The position numbers were made by a program, and so were the translations under genes. The notes beneath the pieces were generated by a model that was not told the DNA's origin, made no database searches, and worked only from the letters and a program-made list of their open reading frames with translations. Positions 8,811 through 17,738 of a stretch of 63,677 nucleotides of DNA are shown in pieces; the stretch's first letter is position 1, and every line of letters begins with the position of its first letter. Source of the stretch: Thermoleophilaceae bacterium (GTDB lineage Bacteria; Actinomycetota; Thermoleophilia; Solirubrobacterales; Thermoleophilaceae); NCBI GenBank assembly GCA_040901445.1, contig JBBDYQ010000017.1, positions 51,756 to 115,432 of the forward strand. The letters run 5' to 3'.

Positions 8811-10081
8811 GCGTTCTTCTCGAGGATGGCCACCACGCCCTGTCCGCCGGCGGCGCAGATCGAGATGAGGCCGCGGCCCGAGCCGCGCTCGTCGAGCAGC
8901 TTGGCGAGCGTGGCCACGATCCGGCCGCCCGTGGCCGCGAACGGATGGCCGGCCGCCAGTGACGAGCCGTTGACGTTGAGCCTGGCCCGGTCGATCGTGC
9001 CGGTGCCGTTCTCCTCCCACGCCTTCAGCGTCATCAGCACCTGCGACGCGAACGCCTCGTGGATCTCGTAGAAGTCGAAGTCGCCGAGGGTGAGCCCGTT
9101 GCGCTCGAGCAGCCGCGGGACCGTGTGGATGGGCGCCGCCAGCAGGCCGTCCTCGCCGTGCACGAAGTCCACGGCCCCGGTCTCGGCGTCGACCACGTGC
9201 GCGAGCACGGGCAGCGACCGCTGCGCCGCCCACTCGTCGCTCGCCAGCAGCACCGCCGAGGCGCCGTCCGACAGCGGCGTGGAGTTGCCCGCCGTCATCG
9301 TGGCGTCGTCCCCCTTGCCGAACACGGGCTTGAGCTTGGCCAGCTTCTCGGCCGAGGAGTCGGGCCGCAGGTTCTGGTCGCGCTCGAGGCCGAGGTAGGG
9401 GGTGACGAGGTCGTCGAAGAAGCCGCGGTCATAGGCGGCGGCCAGCCGGCGGTGGCTCTCGGCGGCCAGCTCGTCCTGCTCCGCGCGGCCGATCCCCCAG
9501 CGCTCGGCGGAGAGCGCCTGGTGCTCGCCCATGGACAGCCCGGTGCGCGGCTCCTCGTTGCGCGGGATGCGCGGCACGACCTGGCCGGGGCGCAGGCCGG
9601 CCAGCAGCTGGAGGCGACCCGCCGTGGAGCGCGTGCGGTTGAGCTCCAGCAGCAGCCGGCGCAGGTCGTCGTTGACCTCGATGGGAGCGTCGCTCACGGT
9701 GTCCACGCCCCCGGCCACGCCCACCTCGACCTGGCCGAGCGCGATCTTGTTCGCCACGTGCACCGCCGTCTCGAGCCCCGTGCCGCACGCCTGCTGCACG
9801 TCGTAGGCCGGCGTGTCGCTGGCCAGCGCGCTCCCCATCACGCACTCGCGCGTGAGGTTGAAGTCGTGGCTGTGCTTGAGCACGGCGCCGGCGGCCACCT
9901 CCCCGAGGCGCTCGCCACCGAGGCCGAAGCGGCCGGCGAGCCCGTCCAGCACCGCGGTGAGCATGTCCTGGTTGGAGGCCTGCGCGTATGGCCCGTCGGC
10001 GCGGGCGAAGGGGATGCGGTTGCCGCCGAGGACCGCTGCGCGGCGGCGTGCGCCGTTTCTCGCCATCGCGCGATGGTACAT
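8807..10081 (-). CDS. acetyl-CoA acyltransferase (thiolase, FadI/FadA2-like)
   Basis: A 424-residue degradative-type thiolase that cleaves 3-oxoacyl-CoA or condenses acyl-CoAs. The nucleophilic Cys is in VQQACGTGLE. The C-terminal signatures are NVNGSSLAAGHPFAATGG, with its active-site His, and SICAAGGQG, with the second Cys. It is the first gene of the minus-strand operon, leading by a 4-base ATGA overlap into the FabG4-like gene. The start is taken at MYHRAM; an ATG five codons later is also possible. A palindrome seven bases upstream is a candidate operator. Confidence 0.92.
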   Translation of the reverse strand: MYHRAMARNGARRRAAVLGGNRIPFARADGPYAQASNQDMLTAVLDGLAGRFGLGGERLGEVAAGAVLKHSHDFNLTRECVMGSALASDTPAYDVQQACGTGLETAVHVANKIALGQVEVGVAGGVDTVSDAPIEVNDDLRRLLLELNRTRSTAGRLQLLAGLRPGQVVPRIPRNEEPRTGLSMGEHQALSAERWGIGRAEQDELAAESHRRLAAAYDRGFFDDLVTPYLGLERDQNLRPDSSAEKLAKLKPVFGKGDDATMTAGNSTPLSDGASAVLLASDEWAAQRSLPVLAHVVDAETGAVDFVHGEDGLLAAPIHTVPRLLERNGLTLGDFDFYEIHEAFASQVLMTLKAWEENGTGTIDRARLNVNGSSLAAGHPFAATGGRIVATLAKLLDERGSGRGLISICAAGGQGVVAILEKNA

Positions 10082-10087
10082 GGATCG

Positions 10088-10111
10088 GTGACAACGTCAC
10101 GGGGTGACCCC
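10088..10111. promoter_or_regulatory. palindromic operator candidate upstream of the thiolase operon
   Basis: GTGAC-AAC-GTCAC at 10088-10100 is a perfect 5+5 palindrome just before the thiolase start. It is followed by a second small hairpin, GGGG-TGA-CCCC, at 101-111 of the same stretch. The first fits a TetR-type acyl-CoA-responsive repressor site; the second may help terminate transcription or be coincidental in this base composition. No regulator is encoded immediately next to it. Confidence 0.45.
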
Positions 10112-10120
10112 TACACGGGG

Positions 10121-11896
10121 CTACTCGGCCGCTGCGCCGCCGCCGCTGCCGGCGGGAACCACGCGGATGTAGAACGGCGTGGAGGTGGCGCCGAGGTTCT
10201 TGCTGTCCGCGCGGAAGCGCACGTAGAAGCGGTAGAGGCCGGCGCGCTTCACGCGCACTCCCTTGCGGAAGCGCCCGCCGCGCGCGCGCAGGGCCGTCTT
10301 GGAGATCGTGACGTTGCGCCGCCCGACCCGCCGCTGCACCACGAGCTCCAGCTTGGCCCGTCGCGGCTGGATCCTCCCGGCCACGATCGGGGTCTGGCCC
10401 ACCCGCGCCCGGCTCACGGAGCGGCCCGCGGTCACGCGCGGCCGCACCCGCACCAGCGTGCGTCGCGAGACCACGGGCCGCAGTGACGCCCCGCCCGGGT
10501 AGCGCACCCGCAGCGTGTTGCTGCCGCCGGGGTTGATCTCAGTTGCGAAGCTGCCGTCCGACCCCGTGTTGGCCGCCTTGACGGTCCGCCAGGCCTGACC
10601 GCGGAGCGCCTGCACCTGGACGGGGGCGTCCCCCACGGGCCCGCCGCTGCCGAGCGTCAGCCGCCCGCTGAAGCGCACCGCCTGGGGGAAGCGCACCACC
10701 CGCGGCCCGATCCTCGCGCTGATCCGGGTGCGTGCAGCGCGCGGCTCCACCCCGCCCACGCGGGCGCGGATGGTGGGGAGCTGGTCGTAGAGCTGCTCGC
10801 CCGGGCACGCGGTCCTGCCGGCGTCGCGGTGGCCGGAGATGCGCTCGAACTCGACCTCGGCGCCGCGCGGGTGGCGGTTGGCGCTGCCGCCCGCGGATGT
10901 GAGGAGCACGGTGCCCGCGGTGGGCTGGCCATGCACGGGCAGCTTCCAGCGGATGAGGCGCGATACCGCGTCGATGGTGGCCCCGGTGGGCGGGGCCGCG
11001 CTCGCCACGGTGTCGTGGCGGCCGATGCTGGCGATGCCGGTGGTCTGGGCGTTGAAACCCTGGGCCTGCGCCCCGATCACCGGACGGTCGATCCCGCCGG
11101 CGCGACCCTCGTAGATCGTGCCGTACTGGTCGACGAGGAAGTTGTAGCCGATGTCGCTCCAGCCGTTTGAGTTGCGGTGGTAGCGGCAGATGCCGAGCAC
11201 CACGCTCGGCGCCTCCTCGCGCGTGTACGTGTTCGTGGAGACGGTGTGGTGCACCAGCGCGGCCCGCACCTCGCCGTAGTCGGGGCCCGAGCGCGGCGGG
11301 CAGCTGTCGGCGCCCCAGTCCGCGCGCGCGACCATCCCGGGCTGCGCGTCCTGGGCGCGGGCGCTGAAGAGCCCGGCAAGCGCCACGGCGCCGCGGCTGG
11401 CCGCGCCGCGCAGCGCCGTCTTGGCGCGCGCCGCCGCCGTGGCCGTGCCGGTGGAGTTCACGAAGTGCAGGCGCAGCCCGCGAACCGGCGCGGACATGCG
11501 GTACTGGATCCAGTCGGCCCCACCCACCCACACCGGGTCGGTGGCCCCGGGCGGCGAGCGCTCGGCACCCGGATCGGGCCCGTGGTCGTGAGCGCCGTGG
11601 AGCGTGGACCAGCGCGTCCAGCGGCCGCCGTCGGTGCGCGTGCGGATGGCGATGGACGGCTCGCCGCGGCCGCTCCAGCGAAAGCCCACGAGGTTGAAGC
11701 GCTTTGGTGTGCGCAGCGCGGGAGCCACGAGCCCGCGGCCGCGTACCGCACCCGCGGCGGCAGCGTTGCCGGCGTCCGGCGCCAGCTCGAAGTCCACGGC
11801 GTCGGGCACCCACTGGCGCGTGGAGAGGGCGGGCGCGGCAAGCACGCCAAGGGTCGCGATCACGGCCGCGAGGGCGAGGAGGACGAGTCGCTTCAC
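10121..11896 (-). CDS. secreted N-acetylmuramoyl-L-alanine amidase (PGRP type)
   Basis: A 591-residue exported peptidoglycan amidase. A signal peptide (about 1-26) with MKRLVLLALAAVIATLGVLA leads to a roughly 165-residue N-terminal region. An amidase-2/PGRP domain follows at about 190-365, opening with VARADWGADSC. Zinc-ligand motifs are visible: ALVHHTVSTN and ISGHRDAGRTACPG, with YNFLVDQYGTIYEGRAGG between them. The C-terminal 220 residues look like Ig-type repeats (RFSGRLTLGSGGPV...). It would cut the lactyl-alanine bond in the cell wall, its own or that of other bacteria. It faces the thiolase operon across 39 bases. Confidence 0.9.
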   Translation of the reverse strand: MKRLVLLALAAVIATLGVLAAPALSTRQWVPDAVDFELAPDAGNAAAAGAVRGRGLVAPALRTPKRFNLVGFRWSGRGEPSIAIRTRTDGGRWTRWSTLHGAHDHGPDPGAERSPPGATDPVWVGGADWIQYRMSAPVRGLRLHFVNSTGTATAAARAKTALRGAASRGAVALAGLFSARAQDAQPGMVARADWGADSCPPRSGPDYGEVRAALVHHTVSTNTYTREEAPSVVLGICRYHRNSNGWSDIGYNFLVDQYGTIYEGRAGGIDRPVIGAQAQGFNAQTTGIASIGRHDTVASAAPPTGATIDAVSRLIRWKLPVHGQPTAGTVLLTSAGGSANRHPRGAEVEFERISGHRDAGRTACPGEQLYDQLPTIRARVGGVEPRAARTRISARIGPRVVRFPQAVRFSGRLTLGSGGPVGDAPVQVQALRGQAWRTVKAANTGSDGSFATEINPGGSNTLRVRYPGGASLRPVVSRRTLVRVRPRVTAGRSVSRARVGQTPIVAGRIQPRRAKLELVVQRRVGRRNVTISKTALRARGGRFRKGVRVKRAGLYRFYVRFRADSKNLGATSTPFYIRVVPAGSGGGAAAE

Positions 11897-11964
11897 GACG
11901 TTGCCTCAACACCCTGGCAGCAGCGGCGATGCGGTGCCGCAAGCGGCGTTGCAGCCTCAGCCGG

Positions 11965-12675
11965 CTACGGAACGAATTCCGGCCCCTGATCCCGGTACTG
12001 GTCCTTGAACGCGCGGATGGCGTCGAACACCTGCGGATTGAACTCCTCGCACAGCAGCGCGTGGTCCCAGGTGGTGGCGGCCACCTGGTACGGCATGTCC
12101 GTGCCGTTGGGGTAGAGCAGCAAGTGGTAGCTGTCCTCGTCGAAGAGCGCCTTGAGCTGGTCGATCTGCTGCTGGGGCAGGTCCGGCGAGAACTGGATGT
12201 TGATGCGGCCGTGCTCGAGCGAGTGGACGGTGTTCTCGGTCTTCGGCGTGGAGGTGTAGGCGCCGTCCTCGGTGGGGACCGGGTGATGGTTGCCCGAGGT
12301 GGGCGGGTTGGCCTGGTACTCCACGTCGGTCTCCACGTGGTCGGCGCCCTCGTTCGCCGGGTCCTCGAGCTGGCAGCCCGCCGCCTCGGCGGCGGCCTCG
12401 AGGTCGAACTCGCTGGCCGGCGGGATGTCCGGCGGGTCCTCGGCATAGGTGACGGTGGGGGCGCCGGCCGCGGCGTTGTCGGGCGCCTGCGCGCCGTCGT
12501 CGTCCCCGCCGCCCGCGGTGAGCGCGACCACGACGGCCACGAGCGCCCCCAGGGCCAGCACCGCGGCAGCCGCGTAGCCCACGAGCTTCTTGCGCTGTGC
12601 GGCGCTGTCGGCGGCCTGCTGCTTGGCCAGGCGCTCCTCGCGCAGCTGCTCCTTCTGCTCCTTGCGGCTGGACAT
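11965..12675 (-). CDS. DUF3105 membrane-anchored protein
   Basis: A 236-residue protein. A charged N-terminus rich in Lys, Glu and Gln (1-30) is followed by one membrane segment (about 31-53), an acidic linker and a DUF3105 domain. Family hallmarks are NPPTSGNHHPVP, VHSLEHGRINIQF and the pair HALLCEE near the end. The conserved His residues suggest metal binding, but the family has no established function. The domain should lie outside the cytoplasmic membrane. It follows the alpha/beta hydrolase gene by 12 bases and is probably co-transcribed with it. Confidence 0.85.
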   Translation of the reverse strand: MSSRKEQKEQLREERLAKQQAADSAAQRKKLVGYAAAAVLALGALVAVVVALTAGGGDDDGAQAPDNAAAGAPTVTYAEDPPDIPPASEFDLEAAAEAAGCQLEDPANEGADHVETDVEYQANPPTSGNHHPVPTEDGAYTSTPKTENTVHSLEHGRINIQFSPDLPQQQIDQLKALFDEDSYHLLLYPNGTDMPYQVAATTWDHALLCEEFNPQVFDAIRAFKDQYRDQGPEFVP

Positions 12676-12687
12676 CGACGAAGAAGA

Positions 12688-13545
12688 CTAGCCAGCGGCA
12701 CGACGCGCCCGCGCACGTCGCTTGGCCGAGGGCTTCCAGCAGCTGTCGAGGAAGTCGGCGATCTCTCCGGTCAGGCGCTCGGGCTGCAGCCTGAGCTCGA
12801 GGATCGAGCTGGCCTCGACCAGGGTGCCGTCGCGAAGCTCGTCCACGAGCATGCCGGAGTCCGAGAACGGGTGGATCGGGTCGCGCGTGTGACCGATGAT
12901 GAGGGCGGGCGCCTCGATCGTGGCGCGCTCCGAGCGCGGCGGCGCGGTCCGCCCGAAGAACAGGCCCTGGAGCACGGCCGCGGACGGGCCCGGGTCCTGG
13001 CTGATCCAGTCGAGGCCCATGTCGCCGAGGCGCGTGAGCCCGCGCGGGACGCGCCGGGCGCCGGTGGCGGCGAGCCGCGCCAGCGGCTCGCCGAACGTGA
13101 GCGCAACGAGCAACGGCGAGAACGCCAGCGCGCAGGCCAGCAGCGCGTTGTCGAGCACGGGCATCTCGATCATGAGCCCGCGCACGCGGGCGGGATCGCG
13201 CACCGCGGTCTCGAGCGCGACGTTGGCCCCGAGCGAGGTGCCGCCCACCACGGCCTCGTCCAGCTCGAGGTGGTCCAGCAGGCCGCAGACCTGTTCGGCG
13301 AAGATCGGCATGGAGTAGCGCCACATGTCGCGCGGGCGCTCCGAGTCCCCGTGCCCGAGGAGGTCCGGCACGATCACGCGGATGCCTCGATCGGCCAGCG
13401 CGGCGGCCAGCGGCGCGTGCATCCTGCGCGACAGGAGCAGCCCGTGGATGAGGACGAAGGTGCGCGCCCCGGACCCGTACTCGTCGAATACGAGCCGGTG
13501 GCCGTCGTGCTCGAAGGCCCGCGTGGTGACGGCGGGGTCATTCAT
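12688..13545 (-). CDS. alpha/beta-hydrolase fold protein lacking the usual catalytic His
   Basis: A 285-residue alpha/beta hydrolase. The oxyanion motif VLIHGLLLS, the nucleophile elbow GGTSLGANVAL and the acid-loop GHTRDPIHP are all present. The late strand-helix, which normally carries GHxxxxExP, reads ASSILELRLQPERL, so an Ile stands where the catalytic His is expected. Either another His (for example in DPIHP) substitutes or the enzyme is inactive or altered. The C-terminus is Arg-rich. The ATG start follows a short gap from the divergent sigma factor; the DUF3105 gene comes next in the same direction. Confidence 0.8.
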   Translation of the reverse strand: MNDPAVTTRAFEHDGHRLVFDEYGSGARTFVLIHGLLLSRRMHAPLAAALADRGIRVIVPDLLGHGDSERPRDMWRYSMPIFAEQVCGLLDHLELDEAVVGGTSLGANVALETAVRDPARVRGLMIEMPVLDNALLACALAFSPLLVALTFGEPLARLAATGARRVPRGLTRLGDMGLDWISQDPGPSAAVLQGLFFGRTAPPRSERATIEAPALIIGHTRDPIHPFSDSGMLVDELRDGTLVEASSILELRLQPERLTGEIADFLDSCWKPSAKRRARARRAAG

Positions 13546-13596
13546 CGGCCGCGCAGCATAACCGCCCAACTCCGCAACTTTCGGCGCGTTCGTACC

Positions 13597-13602
13597 GATA
13601 AT
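13597..13602 (+). promoter_or_regulatory. candidate -10 element of the sigma factor gene
   Basis: GATAAT lies six bases before the ATG of the long sigma factor gene, in a short AT-richer gap between divergent genes. The spacing implies a leaderless or nearly leaderless transcript. No convincing -35 of the ECF type was found. Confidence 0.35.
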
Positions 13603-13608
13603 GGCTGT

Positions 13609-15138
13609 ATGGAGGCGACATCGCTGCCGCGTGGGCGCGCGCTCGCGCTGCCCCGCCGCGTGCTCGCGACGCTGGACGACGAGCGACTCGTGCGCCATCT
13701 GCGGCGCGGGAACGTCGTGGCGTTCGAGGTCATCTACGACCGTCACCACCGCGGCATCCTCGGCTACGCGAGGCACCTGCTCGGCTCGCGCGAGGAGGCT
13801 GAGGACGCGGTTCAGCACACCTTCGCCTCGGCATATGACGCGCTCGTGGGCGGGGACACCGAGATCAAGCTCAAGGCCTGGCTCTACACCATCGCCCGCA
13901 ACCGCTGCCTCAGCGTCCTGCGTGCCCGCCGCGAGCAGCCCGCCGAGCTCGGGGAGCTCTCGACCGCCGGGCTGGCCGACGAGGTTCAGCAGCGCGACGA
14001 CCTGCGCGCGTTGCTCGCCGACCTCCGCGAGCTGCCCGAGCACCAGCGCGCCGCGCTCGTGCTCGCCGAGGTCGCCGGCCTCGGCCATGCCGACATCGCC
14101 CAGGTCCTGGAGTGCGACGTGGCCAAGGTGAAGTCGCTCGTCTTCCAGGCCCGCTCCGGCCTCATCGAGCGCCGCCAGGCGCGCGACACGCCGTGCGAGG
14201 ACATCCGCGAGCAGCTGGCGGTGCTCACCGGCGGCTCGCTGCGGCGCGGGCCGCTGCGACGCCACCTCAAGGCCTGTCCGGGCTGCGCGTCCTACCGCGA
14301 CGAGGTCAAGCGCCAGCGTCGGATGCTCGCCCTCGCGCTGCCGGTGATTCCCACGGTCGGCCTCAAGGAGAGCGCGCTCGCGGCGGTTGGCATCGGCGGC
14401 GGCGCGGCCGGAGTGGGCGGAGCCACCGCTGCGGGTGGCGGGATGGCCGCCGCTGGAGGAGCCGCGCTCGGTTCGGCTGGAGTGGGGGCATCGGGCGGGC
14501 TGGCCGGCGCCGCGGCCTCGCTGGCCGCCAAGGCCGGGCTGGCCAAGGTGGCCGTCGCCGTGGTGGCCGGCGGCGCTGCCGTGGGCGGCGGCACGTACGC
14601 GATCACGACGGATGCCGGCGCGCCCGCGACGGGGGGCGAGCGTCCCGTCGCGCCCGCGTCCGGCAACGCCCCGGCCGCCGAGGGCGCCGCCCCACAGGGC
14701 GGTCCGCCGGCGGTCGTGCCGGACATGGGCGAGCAGCGCTCGGAGCGAGCCCGCGAGCGCCGCTCGGAGCAGCGCCGCGAGGCCGCCCGCGAGCGCCGCG
14801 CAGCACGCCGGCGCGCTGCCGAAGGGCGCCGTGACGAGGGACGTGCCCGCGGTCGCGACGACGCCCGCCGCCCCGAGGGACGGCCGGGCGGCGGCGAGCC
14901 CGGCGGGAGCCGCCGCGGGGCAGAGCGCCGCCGGGCCAAGCCGGAGCCGCCCGCGCGCGAGCGCGGGCGCAGCACGCCGCCCCGGGGCCGTCCCGAGCGG
15001 CCGGACACGCCGCAGCGGCCGGCGCCGCAGTCCTCGCCGCGGCCCGCCCCCGACACCGCCCCGGCGCCCGACGCCACCCCGACTCCCGGGCCCCAGGGCG
15101 GCGGCGTCAGGCCCGAGACGCCGCGGCTTCCTCGCTGA
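13609..15138 (+). CDS. ECF sigma factor fused to zinc anti-sigma-like domain and long basic tail
   Basis: A 509-residue protein, against about 200 for a usual ECF sigma. Regions 2 and 4 occupy about 20-180; motifs include AEDAVQHTFASAYDAL, TIARNRCLSVLRAR and HQRAALVLAEVAGLGHADIA. There follows an anti-sigma-type zinc motif HLKACPGC (His219, Cys223, Cys226) with an upstream Cys in TPCEDIREQL, then Gly/Ala-rich sequence with one probable membrane segment at about 306-326. The last 150 residues are Arg-, Pro- and Glu-rich and probably disordered. The layout suggests a membrane-tethered sigma factor kept inactive by its own zinc module. The 3' end overlaps the opposing MMPL gene by 32 bases. Confidence 0.85.
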   Translation: MEATSLPRGRALALPRRVLATLDDERLVRHLRRGNVVAFEVIYDRHHRGILGYARHLLGSREEAEDAVQHTFASAYDALVGGDTEIKLKAWLYTIARNRCLSVLRARREQPAELGELSTAGLADEVQQRDDLRALLADLRELPEHQRAALVLAEVAGLGHADIAQVLECDVAKVKSLVFQARSGLIERRQARDTPCEDIREQLAVLTGGSLRRGPLRRHLKACPGCASYRDEVKRQRRMLALALPVIPTVGLKESALAAVGIGGGAAGVGGATAAGGGMAAAGGAALGSAGVGASGGLAGAAASLAAKAGLAKVAVAVVAGGAAVGGGTYAITTDAGAPATGGERPVAPASGNAPAAEGAAPQGGPPAVVPDMGEQRSERARERRSEQRREAARERRAARRRAAEGRRDEGRARGRDDARRPEGRPGGGEPGGSRRGAERRRAKPEPPARERGRSTPPRGRPERPDTPQRPAPQSSPRPAPDTAPAPDATPTPGPQGGGVRPETPRLPR

Positions 15139-17191
15139 GCCCGATCCGGGCGTGCAGCCGCCGAAGCGGGCGCGGTGACCACCAGTTCCAGCGGCCGAGC
15201 AGCTCCATCAGCGACGGCACGAGCAGCGCCCGCACGATCGTCGCGTCGATGAGCACCGCGACCGCCGTGCCCAGGCCCACCTGCTTGATGAAGATGATCT
15301 CCGAGGTCACGAACGCGCCGATTGCCACGCTGAACAGCAGCGCCGCCGCGGTCACGATCCGGCCCGTGCGCTCGAGACCCACGGCCACCGACTCCGAGTC
15401 GCTCACCCCGCGGTCGCGTGCCTCCTTGATGCGTGAGAGCAGGAACACCGCGTAGTCGGTGGAGAGCCCGAACGCCACGACGAACAGCAGCAGCGGCTGG
15501 GTGGACTCCAGGCCGCCCTGGCTCGTGTAGTCCAGCAGCCCCTCGAGCCGGCCGTCCTGAAAGATCAGCACGAGCACGCCGAACGCGGCGGAGATCGTCA
15601 GCAGGTTCATCAGCGCCGCCTTCACCGGAAGCACCACCGAGCCCGTCATGAGGAAGAGCACGACGAACGTGGCTGCGAACACGATGAGGACCGCCAGCGG
15701 CAGGTGGTCGCCCAGGCTCGCCTTCTGGTCCACGAACTCCGCACTGCGGCCGCCGACCAGCACCTCGAACGGCGGCTGGAGCCCTCGCACGTCGTGCACG
15801 AGCTGCTCGGCAGCCGCGCTGATGGCATCCGGCTCGGGCACCGCCCGGACGAGCGCGGCGCCCTGTCCGAGGGACTCCGCGGGCGCAACCGCCGCCACCC
15901 CGTCCAGGGCCTCGACCCGCTCGGCGTAGGCCGCGAGCTCGGCGTCCGACGCGCCGGACGCCAGCAGCTCGAGCGGCTCCGTGCGGTTGGGCGGGAACTC
16001 GCTCGCGAGCCGCTGGTCCACCAGCCGCGGCTCCGAGCCCGCGGGCAGGATCGACGGGTCCACCGACACCCAGTTGACGCCGAGGAAAGGGATGCCGAGC
16101 GCGATGAGGAAGGCGGCGCTCGCGGTGGCGATGCGGCCCGGGCGTCGCATCACGAAGCGCGACAGCCGGTACCAGACCCCGTCGGCGGCGGGCCGGGCAT
16201 CGCGGCCGGCGGCGCGCTGAAGGCGCTTGGGCGCCAGCGCGTTCACCCGCTCCCCGAGCAGCGCGAGCACGGCGGGCAGCACGATCAGCGCGATCGCGGC
16301 CGCGATCAGAGCCACGCTCATCCCGCCGAGCCCCATCGAGTAGAGGAAGCGCTGGGGGAAGGTGAGCAGCGCGGCCAGGGCGGCCGCCACCGTCAGCGAG
16401 CTGAACAGCACGGTTCGGCCCGCGGTGGCCATCGTGGTGCGCAGGGCCTCGCGGCCCGGCCCGACGCGGGCGATCTCCTCCCGGTAGCGCGAGACGATGA
16501 AGAGGCTGTAGTCGATGGCCAGGCCGAGACCGAGGCCCGTGGTGAGGTTGAGGGCGAAGATCGAGATGTCCCAGGCCTCGCTCGCGGCCCGCAGCACGAG
16601 GAAGGTGCCGACGATGGCGAGGCCGCCCACGAGCAGCGGCAGCAGCGCCGCCACGACGCTGCGGAAGAACAGCAGCGACAGCAGGAAGAGCAGGGGGAAG
16701 GCCAGCAGCTCGGCACGGGTCAGGTCGCGCTCGACCGTCTCACCGACCTCGGCCTGGGCCACGACGGCGCCGCCGATGGCCACGCCCGGGCGCTCCTCGA
16801 GGGCGGCGACGAGCTCGTCGGCCGCCTCCTCCTCGTCGGCGCCGGCGCGGAACTGGGCCACGGCGTAGGCGCTGCGGCCGTCCTCGGAGTCGGTGACGGT
16901 GCGCACCGCGCCCACGGCCGGGTGGGCGCGCAGCTCGCGCTCCACCGCGGCGAGGCGTTCGCCCCCGCCATCCACGAGCGCCACGAGCCCCGCCTCGGGC
17001 TGCAGGCCCGTGATCTCCTCGAGCCGCTCGCCGGCGCGGATGCTCTCGGACGCCGGATCGTCTGCCCCGTAGGGCTCCAGCCGGTCCGCCACCGAGCCGC
17101 CGAGGGCGCCGGCGACGAGGGCGATGACGAAGGCCACGGCAACCACGCGTCGCGGGCGGTCATGGGCGAGGTCAGCAAGCCTGCGCAGCAT
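15107..17191 (-). CDS. MMPL/RND-family membrane transporter
   Basis: A 694-residue MMPL-type transporter of typical length. A single N-terminal membrane segment, a periplasm-side domain (about 35-165) and a block of five segments are followed by a second, similar half. The conserved proton-relay and helix motif GLGLGLAIDYSLFIVSRYREE is in the first half and AFGLSTDYAVFLLSRIKEA in the second. MMPL proteins export lipids or drugs using the proton gradient. Its ATG lies 20 bases inside the PadR gene, so translation is probably coupled and expression PadR-controlled. The cargo is unknown; a lipid or a hydrophobic toxicant is plausible. Confidence 0.93.
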   Translation of the reverse strand: MLRRLADLAHDRPRRVVAVAFVIALVAGALGGSVADRLEPYGADDPASESIRAGERLEEITGLQPEAGLVALVDGGGERLAAVERELRAHPAVGAVRTVTDSEDGRSAYAVAQFRAGADEEEAADELVAALEERPGVAIGGAVVAQAEVGETVERDLTRAELLAFPLLFLLSLLFFRSVVAALLPLLVGGLAIVGTFLVLRAASEAWDISIFALNLTTGLGLGLAIDYSLFIVSRYREEIARVGPGREALRTTMATAGRTVLFSSLTVAAALAALLTFPQRFLYSMGLGGMSVALIAAAIALIVLPAVLALLGERVNALAPKRLQRAAGRDARPAADGVWYRLSRFVMRRPGRIATASAAFLIALGIPFLGVNWVSVDPSILPAGSEPRLVDQRLASEFPPNRTEPLELLASGASDAELAAYAERVEALDGVAAVAPAESLGQGAALVRAVPEPDAISAAAEQLVHDVRGLQPPFEVLVGGRSAEFVDQKASLGDHLPLAVLIVFAATFVVLFLMTGSVVLPVKAALMNLLTISAAFGVLVLIFQDGRLEGLLDYTSQGGLESTQPLLLFVVAFGLSTDYAVFLLSRIKEARDRGVSDSESVAVGLERTGRIVTAAALLFSVAIGAFVTSEIIFIKQVGLGTAVAVLIDATIVRALLVPSLMELLGRWNWWSPRPLRRLHARIGLSEEAAASRA

Positions 17192-17738
17192 CGGGGCGCT
17201 CCTCTCGTTCGGTCATGAGGTCCTGCATGCGCCGGCACCAGCCGGCCGTGAACTCGTGGATCTCGATGCCGCCGCGCAGCGTGAGATAGCCGAAGCTCGG
17301 CTGCTCGCCCTCCGCCGGTGCGACGAAGGGCTCGAGCTCGCGCAGGCTCGCCACGATGCCCTCGTGCTTGGCCGCCATGGCGTCGAGCTGCTCGCGCAGC
17401 TCGCCCGGCGAGACGGCAGAGCCGAAGAAGAACTTGAGCAGGCCCTCGTCGCGCAGCTCGTAGGTGAGCTCGGCGGTCGAGGTGATCCAGTCGCGCAGCG
17501 CCTGCTCCCCCGCGGCCGTGAGCTCGTACTCGGTGCGGCGGCGGCCGCCCTCCGGCGCGGACGCGCGGATCAGCCCATCGGCCTCCAGGCGCTTGAGCTC
17601 GGGATAGATCTGTCCGTAGCTCGCGGCCCAGAAGAAGCGGGTGGACCGGTCCACCAAGGCTTTGATGTCATAACCGGTCCGCTTCCCCTTGTGGATCATC
17701 CCGAGGATCACTCGTGCGGTGGGGCTCAGATCTGCCAT
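17172..17738 (-). CDS. PadR-family transcriptional regulator
   Basis: A 188-residue PadR regulator with N-terminal winged helix (about 5-85), containing GYDIKALVDRSTRFFWAASY, GQIYPELKRLEADGLI and the wing EGGRRRTEYELTAAG, and a C-terminal helical dimerisation domain of the Vir-C type (about 95-180). PadR proteins usually repress an adjacent efflux or detoxification gene until a small ligand binds. Here the gene overlaps the MMPL exporter start and is divergent from a thioesterase across an AT-rich double palindrome, so both are likely targets. Confidence 0.92.
   Translation of the reverse strand: MADLSPTARVILGMIHKGKRTGYDIKALVDRSTRFFWAASYGQIYPELKRLEADGLIRASAPEGGRRRTEYELTAAGEQALRDWITSTAELTYELRDEGLLKFFFGSAVSPGELREQLDAMAAKHEGIVASLRELEPFVAPAEGEQPSFGYLTLRGGIEIHEFTAGWCRRMQDLMTEREERPDAAQAC

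Noticed and set aside
13561-13608. ECF-type autoregulated promoter (AAC...CGTA) before the long sigma gene
   Set aside because: The spacing between the two elements is about 12 bases, too short for a typical ECF promoter.
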